Shown: positions 59,210 to 64,000 of the stretch, in pieces | How the letters are laid out: each line of letters begins with the position of its first letter | How positions within the stretch are numbered: position 1 is the first letter of the stretch | NCBI GenBank assembly: GCA_900545405.1 | Contig: UQYT01000008.1 | Location: forward strand, 1 to 64,000 | Direction of reading: 5' to 3' | DNA from: an uncultured Eubacteriales bacterium | GTDB lineage: Bacteria > Bacillota > Clostridia > Oscillospirales > Oscillospiraceae | Length of the DNA: 64,000 nt | Program-made: the position numbers and the translations under genes | The notes under the pieces: model-generated | What the model was told of the DNA's origin: nothing | Databases searched by the model: none | What the model saw: the letters and a program-made list of their open reading frames with translations, nothing else

Positions 59210-61159
59210 TCAATAGAGCTTGGCGCCGGCGGGGATGTGGTCGTCGACCATCAGCAGGTGCAGCCGCTCCTCGCCCTCCTCGTGGTGGACGGCGGAAATG
59301 AGCATGCCGCAGGAGTCGATGCCCATCATCTGCCTCGGCGGCAGGTTGGTTATGGCGATGCAGGTCTTGCCGACGAGCTCCTCGGGCTCGTAATAGGCGT
59401 GGATGCCGCTGAGGATGACGCGGTCGGTGCCGCTGCCGTCGTCGAGGGTGAACTTGAGGAGCTTCTTGCTCTTCTTGACCGCCTCGCAGGCCTTGACCTT
59501 GACGACGCGGAAGTCGCTCTTGGAGAAGGTCTCAAAGTCCACGTAGTCGGCAAAGAGGGGCTCTACCTCGACCTTGGAGAAGTCGATGACCTCCTCCGCC
59601 TTGACCGCCGGGGCGGCGGGAGCGGGAGCGGGGGCGCTCTCGGCCTTCTTCTCGGCCTTCTGGGAGTCGAGGGGCTTCATCGTCGGGAAGAGTATGACGT
59701 CCCGGATGGAGTCGCAGCCGGTGAGGAGCATGACGCAGCGGTCTATGCCTATGCCCAGGCCGCCCGTGGGGGGCATGCCGTACTCGAGGGCGTTTATGAA
59801 GTCGTTGTCCATCATGCCGGCCTCGTCGTCGCCCTTGGCGCGGAGCTCGACCTGCTTTTCAAAGCGCTGGCGCTGGTCGATGGGGTCGTTGAGCTCGGAG
59901 AAGGCGTTGCCCATCTCGCTGCGGCAGATGAAGAGCTCGAAGCGCTCCGTGAGGCGCGGGTCCTTCGGGCTGCGCTTGGCGAGCGGAGAGACGTCGACGG
60001 GGTGCATGGTTATAAAGGTGGGCTGGATCATGAGGTCCTCGACCTTCTGGTCGTAGCACTCGTAGAGCGCGTGGCCCCAGGTGGGCTCCTTGCCGTCCAT
60101 GTCTACGCCGACGGCCTTGGCCGCCGCGACGGCCTCCGCGTCGTCGTTGATGGCCATGAAATCCACGCCGAGGTACTTCTTTACCGCCTCGGCCATGGTC
60201 ATCCTCGGCCAGCCGGGGGCCAGGGAGACGTGCTCGCCCTGCCAATCCAGCTCGTAGGTGCCGAGTATCTCCTTCGCCGCGCCGGAGAGCAGGTCCTCGA
60301 AGAGGTCCATCATGTCGTTGAAGTCGGCGTAGGACTGATAGAGCTCGACGGTGGTGAACTCGGGGTTGTGGCGGGTGTCCATGCCCTCGTTGCGGAAGAT
60401 GCGGCCTATCTCGTAGACGCGCTCTATGCCGCCGACGATGAGGCGCTTGAGGTGCAGCTCCGTGGCGATGCGCATGTACATGTCGATGTCCAGCGCGTTG
60501 TGGTGGGTGATGAAGGGCCGGGCCGTGGCGCCGCCGGAGATGGTGTTGAGCACCGGGGTCTCGACCTCCATGAACCCGCGCGCGTCCAGGAAGCGGCGGA
60601 CGTAGCTGATGAACTTGCTGCGGATCTCAAAGTTGCGGCGGCTCTCGTCGCTCATGATGAGGTCGACGTAGCGCTGGCGGTACTTGAGCTCGATGTTGGT
60701 CATGCCGTGGAACTTCTCGGGCAGGGGGCGCAGGCTCTTGGAGAGCAGCGTCACGCTCTCGACATGGATGCTGACCTCGCCGGTCTTGGTCTTGAACACA
60801 TAGCCGGAGACGCCGATGATGTCGCCGATGTCGTATTTGCGGAAGTCCGCGAACTCCTGCTCGCTGACGGCGTCGGAGCGGACGTAGAGCTGTATCTGGC
60901 CCTTGTCGTCCTTGATGTGGCAGAAGATGGCCTTGCCCATGCCGCGCTTGGACATGATGCGGCCCGCGGCCTGGACGGTCTTGCCCTCAAAGGCCTCGTA
61001 GTTGTCGCCTATCTCGTTGGACCACGCGCTGCGGACAAAGCGGGTCAGCTTGAAGGGGTCGCGCCCCTCCTTCTGGAGTGCCGCGAGCTTCTCACGGCGG
61101 ATCTGAAGTATTTCCGAGAGCTCCTGCTCCGGGGCCTGGTTTCTCGTCTCCTCGCTCAT
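59210..61159 (-). CDS. lysS: Lysyl-tRNA synthetase with C-terminal tRNA-binding domain
   Basis: The 649-residue protein comprises a class II LysRS of normal length (residues ~1-498: OB-fold anticodon domain, motif 2 FRNEGMDTRHNPEFT, motif 3 GLGIGIDRCVML), an Ala/Pro/Lys linker (~500-525) and an extra OB-fold domain (~541-649; FRVVKVKACEAV, LPPRQMMGIDSCGML) of the Trbp111/EMAP II type otherwise fused to methionyl-tRNA synthetase. The added domain should raise tRNA affinity. It follows greA by 18 bases. Confidence 0.95.
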   Translation of the reverse strand: MSEETRNQAPEQELSEILQIRREKLAALQKEGRDPFKLTRFVRSAWSNEIGDNYEAFEGKTVQAAGRIMSKRGMGKAIFCHIKDDKGQIQLYVRSDAVSEQEFADFRKYDIGDIIGVSGYVFKTKTGEVSIHVESVTLLSKSLRPLPEKFHGMTNIELKYRQRYVDLIMSDESRRNFEIRSKFISYVRRFLDARGFMEVETPVLNTISGGATARPFITHHNALDIDMYMRIATELHLKRLIVGGIERVYEIGRIFRNEGMDTRHNPEFTTVELYQSYADFNDMMDLFEDLLSGAAKEILGTYELDWQGEHVSLAPGWPRMTMAEAVKKYLGVDFMAINDDAEAVAAAKAVGVDMDGKEPTWGHALYECYDQKVEDLMIQPTFITMHPVDVSPLAKRSPKDPRLTERFELFICRSEMGNAFSELNDPIDQRQRFEKQVELRAKGDDEAGMMDNDFINALEYGMPPTGGLGIGIDRCVMLLTGCDSIRDVILFPTMKPLDSQKAEKKAESAPAPAPAAPAVKAEEVIDFSKVEVEPLFADYVDFETFSKSDFRVVKVKACEAVKKSKKLLKFTLDDGSGTDRVILSGIHAYYEPEELVGKTCIAITNLPPRQMMGIDSCGMLISAVHHEEGEERLHLLMVDDHIPAGAKLY

Positions 61160-61177
61160 TTATCCCCTTATCCCTTC

Positions 61178-61660
61178 TCAAGCGTTCTCAACGGCGAGTA
61201 TGGTGAACTTCATCTGGCCCGCGGGCGCGTCGATGGTCACCGTCTCGCCGACCTTGTGGCCCAGCAGGCCGCGGCCTATCGGGCTCTCGTCGGAGATGCG
61301 GCCGGACATCGGGTTGGCCTCCTGGGAGCCGACGATCTGATACTCCAGCTCCTCGTTCTCGTCCACGTCAAGCAGTTTGATGCGGCTGCTGAGCGCGACG
61401 ACGCCCTTGTCCATGTCCTGCTTTTCGATTATCTCGGCCTTCTCTATGAGGGCCTTGAGCTCGGCTATCTTGGAGTAGAGCTTGCCCTGCTCGGTCTTGG
61501 CCTCGTCGTACTCGCTGTTCTCGGACAGGTCGCCGAAGGAGCGGGCCTCCTTGATGAGCTCGGAGACCTCTTTTTCGCGGACGGTTTCGAGATAGTGCAG
61601 CTCCTGCTTTATCTCGTCGTACCGCTCCTGACTCATTTTGTACTTGCTTTCAGCCGCCAT
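61178..61660 (-). CDS. greA: Transcription elongation factor GreA
   Basis: The 160-residue protein has the N-terminal coiled coil with its acidic tip (DLSENSEYDEAK, ~43-54) that reaches into RNA polymerase and promotes RNA cleavage in backtracked complexes. The C-terminal FKBP-like domain has GRISDESPIGRGLLGHKVGE. Start at the ATG at 61660 behind AGAGGA. First gene of the greA-lysS operon. Confidence 0.95.
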   Translation of the reverse strand: MAAESKYKMSQERYDEIKQELHYLETVREKEVSELIKEARSFGDLSENSEYDEAKTEQGKLYSKIAELKALIEKAEIIEKQDMDKGVVALSSRIKLLDVDENEELEYQIVGSQEANPMSGRISDESPIGRGLLGHKVGETVTIDAPAGQMKFTILAVENA

Positions 61661-61736
61661 TACTGATCTTCCTCTCAAAATATATGTTGGTTGTCGATTT
61701 CTTTTTTAATAATGTGAGCCGGTCCCGGCCCGTTGT

Positions 61737-61765
61737 ATTATAGTAAGCTTTTTCCTGCCTGTCAA
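61737..61765 (-). promoter_or_regulatory. Consensus promoter of greA-lysS
   Basis: On the minus strand a perfect TTGACA (61760-61765), 17 bases, and a perfect TATAAT (61737-61742), about 75 bases before greA. Confidence 0.88.
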
Positions 61766-61775
61766 CCGCATAAAC

Positions 61776-62963
61776 TCAGGTCTGCCACTGGACCTCGGAG
61801 AGCGCGGCGCTCAGCTGGGCGTCGCCGCTGTCGGTCAGCGCGGTGTCGATATCCGGGCGCAGGCCGCCCTCGGCGGAGAGGTCCGTGCGGTTGGGCGTGA
61901 GGTATTTGCCGTTGGAGATGTGCACGGCGCTGCCGTCCGTGAGCTCAACGGTTATCTGGCTGCGGCCCTTGCCCGTCGTGCGCTCGCCCACTATGGTGGC
62001 CCAGTTGTAGTCCTTGAGCGCCGCGGCGAAGAACTCCGCCGCCGCGTAGCTGTCGGAGTTCACAAGCACAGCCATGGGCATGTCGAGGCAGACGTTGTCC
62101 GACTTCGTGACCTCCTCGGCGCCCGTGGAGTCCACGTACACGAGTATGTCGCCCGAGGGCAGGAGGTAGTCGAGCAGCGTGACCATCTCGCTGTACAGCC
62201 CGCCGGGATTGGTACGCACGTCGAAGATGAAGCCCAGCGCCCCGTCCGCGAGCAGCTTCTCCACGGCGGAGACCGCCGCCTCGCCGGAGCCCGCGTCAAA
62301 GCTCAGGATGCGCACATAGCCTATGCTGCCCTCCAGCATCTCATACGACACGGGGTTGGTGTAGGCCACGCTGCAGTCGACGTTCACGGTGGTCTCGTTG
62401 CCGTCGGCGTTGATTATCTTGACGGACACGCTCTTGCTCAGGTTTGAGCTTATATAGCTGCGCGCGTCGCCTATCGTCATGCTGGTGAGGTCCTGGCCGT
62501 TTACGGCGAGGATGATCTCGCCCTCCTCAAGCCCGGCCTTGTCAGCCGGGGAGTCCGCCGTGACGCCCTTGATGACGAAGCCGCCGGTGGCCGTGTCCTT
62601 GTCGAGGCTGACGCCGAGGCCGGTGTACTGGCTGGAGGAGTAGAGCTTGTACGCCTCGTACTCCGAGGGGCTCATGTAGTAGCTCCACTTGTCGCCGAGG
62701 CCGTCCACCATGGCGGCGAAGGCCGCGGAGGAGACGCTCTCCTCGTTGATGTCGTCCACGAAATTGGTGTCGAGGACGTTCTTTATTTCGAGATATTTCA
62801 TGGCCTGGGTGTAGTTGTCGCCGCTGCCGATGCGGTCGCGCTCGCTGCGGACGGTCAGGCCGTAGGTTGCGGCCACGCAGATGGCACACACGAGTATAAA
62901 CGCCCAGAAGCGTATCTTTATGCCGAAAAATGCGCGCAGGAGCCCGCCAAATCTGTTTTTCAT
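61776..62963 (-). CDS. S41 family C-terminal processing protease (CtpA-like)
   Basis: The 395-residue protein has an N-terminal membrane anchor (~17-37), a PDZ domain (~95-190; YTGLGVSLDK, SPADKAGLEEGEIILAVNG) and the S41 catalytic core with the serine in NSDSYAAAEFFAAALKDY (~305) and the lysine in GERTTGKG (~330). It should cleave exported proteins at the outer membrane face. It follows the EnvC-like gene, the usual ftsEX-envC-ctpA order. Confidence 0.92.
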   Translation of the reverse strand: MKNRFGGLLRAFFGIKIRFWAFILVCAICVAATYGLTVRSERDRIGSGDNYTQAMKYLEIKNVLDTNFVDDINEESVSSAAFAAMVDGLGDKWSYYMSPSEYEAYKLYSSSQYTGLGVSLDKDTATGGFVIKGVTADSPADKAGLEEGEIILAVNGQDLTSMTIGDARSYISSNLSKSVSVKIINADGNETTVNVDCSVAYTNPVSYEMLEGSIGYVRILSFDAGSGEAAVSAVEKLLADGALGFIFDVRTNPGGLYSEMVTLLDYLLPSGDILVYVDSTGAEEVTKSDNVCLDMPMAVLVNSDSYAAAEFFAAALKDYNWATIVGERTTGKGRSQITVELTDGSAVHISNGKYLTPNRTDLSAEGGLRPDIDTALTDSGDAQLSAALSEVQWQT

Positions 62964-63008
62964 GGTTTTCCTCCCATCCGCAGGGCTTTTGCCCGCATAT
63001 GCCGTTAT

Positions 63009-63035
63009 ACGGGCGGCCTTGTTCGGGCCGCCCGT
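63009..63035 (-). terminator. Hairpin between the M23 and S41 genes
   Basis: ACGGGCGGCC (63009-63018) pairs perfectly with GGCCGCCCGT (63026-63035). There is no U tract, so it may reduce read-through or mark an mRNA processing point. Confidence 0.55.
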
Positions 63036-63065
63036 GGGTGGTTATTATGCTGCCGCGCGGCGCGC

Positions 63066-64000
63066 TCAGGCGTCCGGCGCGAGGGTGTAGTTGGAGAAGT
63101 AGGACAGCGGATCGACCGTGGAGCCGTTGACCCTAATCTCAAAGTGCAGGTGCGGTCCGGTGGCCCAGCCGGTGGAGCCGACATAGCCGATGACGTCGCC
63201 CTGGGTGACGCTCTGGCCTGCGGAGACGGCAAGGCTGCTCATATGGGCATAGAGCGTGTAGTCGCCGTTGGAGTGGTAGATGGTGACGTAGTTGCCGTAG
63301 GACGAGCTGTAAGTCGCGACGGCGACGGTGCCGCTGTCGGCGGCCAGGACCTCGGAGCCCGCGGAGCCGGCGATGTCTATGCCCGAGTGCGGGCGCTCGT
63401 CGCCGAAGAGCGGGTGGTCACGCATGCCGAAGGCGCTGGTGACGTAGGTGCTCGAGGGGCAGGGCCAGATGTAGGTGCCCGTGGCGGTGGAGCCGGTGCC
63501 GGTGTACTGCTGGTTGTTCTGGGCGGCCTCCTGCCTTGCGGCCTCCTCCTCGGCCTGCATCTGCGCGATTATGGCGTTGATGGAGGCCTGGGCGGCGGCC
63601 TCGGCGGCCGCGGCCTTGGCGTATTCGGCCTTGGCGGCGTCTATGTCGTCCTGGAGCTGGTTTATGACCTCGACGGCGGCGGCTATCTGCTCTTCGAGCT
63701 CGGCCTTCTCGGCCTCGAGCGTCTCCTGCTTCTCGCCCAGCTGCGCAAGCGTGGCCTCGTACTCGGCCTTGACCTGCTCGGTGGTCTCGCGCGCGGTCTT
63801 GTACTCCTCAAAGAGGCGCTTGTCCGAGTCCATTATCTCGCCTATCATGTCGATGGCGGAGAGCACGTCCGAGAGGCTGCGGCACTGGAACAGGATGTCG
63901 AGATATGTATAGCTCCCCTCTTCCTCCATGGCGCGCACGCGCTTGCGGTAGAGCTCGTACTGCGCCTGCTCGGCGGCCTCGGCCTTCTCAAGCTCCTCGG
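63066..64000 (-). CDS. Murein hydrolase activator, EnvC-like M23 peptidase (5' end outside window)
   Basis: The frame continues through the right edge, so the start and probable signal peptide are missing; 311 residues are visible. The visible part begins with a long coiled coil (to ~residue 165 of the visible part; EELEKAEAAEQAQYELYRK...) and ends with an M23 LytM domain: RPHSGIDIAG (zinc His/Asp), YAHMSSLAVSAGQ, GPHLHFEIRVNG. It should bind FtsEX and cleave or activate cleavage of peptidoglycan at division or sporulation. An ftsE-ftsX pair just beyond the window is expected. Confidence 0.92.
   Translation of the reverse strand, partial: EELEKAEAAEQAQYELYRKRVRAMEEEGSYTYLDILFQCRSLSDVLSAIDMIGEIMDSDKRLFEEYKTARETTEQVKAEYEATLAQLGEKQETLEAEKAELEEQIAAAVEVINQLQDDIDAAKAEYAKAAAAEAAAQASINAIIAQMQAEEEAARQEAAQNNQQYTGTGSTATGTYIWPCPSSTYVTSAFGMRDHPLFGDERPHSGIDIAGSAGSEVLAADSGTVAVATYSSSYGNYVTIYHSNGDYTLYAHMSSLAVSAGQSVTQGDVIGYVGSTGWATGPHLHFEIRVNGSTVDPLSYFSNYTLAPDA

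Overview
The window is GC-rich chromosomal DNA from a Gram-positive, endospore-lineage anaerobe of the Clostridia. The gene set (Mini-RNase III, TrmFO, an NFACT/RqcH-like protein, YerC, Hsp33, PlsX-AcpP, a skin-type recombinase with a sigK remnant) and the 2-oxoacid:ferredoxin oxidoreductase point to an Oscillospirales-like gut or anaerobic-community bacterium. This is inferred from gene content only; no 16S gene is present. The first ~120 bases are homopolymer blocks that look like a contig-edge artefact, and the right edge cuts an M23 peptidase gene.

Left part (144-10.7 kb): a minus-strand operon runs from 6341 to 144. It encodes a CoA-transferase, a metallo-beta-lactamase-fold hydrolase, a ketopantoate-reductase-like enzyme, a four-subunit 2-oxoacid:ferredoxin oxidoreductase (delta, alpha, beta, gamma) and two small paralogous proteins. 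A lone membrane-anchored alpha/beta hydrolase and a GntR/FCD regulator follow. Next is a degraded patch holding a frameshifted rhodanese remnant. Then comes a 48-residue ORF plus a large serine recombinase whose stop codon is followed, 23 bases later, by the last 23 codons of a sigK-like sigma factor gene. I read this as one end of a skin-like sigK-intervening element.

Carbohydrate locus (10.7-20.9 kb): a LacI-type regulator sits between two divergent consensus promoters, each followed by a CG-centred palindrome. Leftward are an (alpha/alpha)6-barrel glycosidase and a GH65 phosphorylase. Rightward are the regulator, a solute-binding lipoprotein, two ABC permeases and a GH31 alpha-glycosidase. 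Together they describe import and phosphorolytic or hydrolytic cleavage of an alpha-glucoside. The ATPase is not in the window.

Middle (20.9-33.6 kb): an ABC-F ribosome-protection-type gene has its own promoter and a structured leader that can hide its ribosome-binding site. It is followed by a UvrD/PcrA-type helicase, an aldose-1-epimerase relative, a sigma factor translationally coupled to a membrane-anchored serpin, four tRNA genes (Val, Phe, Gly, Cys), yerC-methyltransferase-hslO, and nfeD-SPFH-hexokinase-thioesterase.

Right part (33.6-64 kb): mostly housekeeping genes on the minus strand. These are rqcH-like/mrnC/ftsK/uppP, an M18 aminopeptidase, a fused tsaC-coaE gene, prfA, and a long run trmH-dprA-topA-trmFO-plsX-acpP-rnc-radical SAM-guanine deaminase-MFS. 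After them come two tandem propeller-plus-solute-binding lipoproteins without permeases, greA-lysS-cysteine hydrolase behind a perfect consensus promoter, a CtpA-type S41 protease and an EnvC-like M23 peptidase.

The most interesting points are the sigma factor/serpin pair, the sigK-recombinase junction, the ABC-F leader, the TsaC-CoaE fusion and the propeller-SBP pair.
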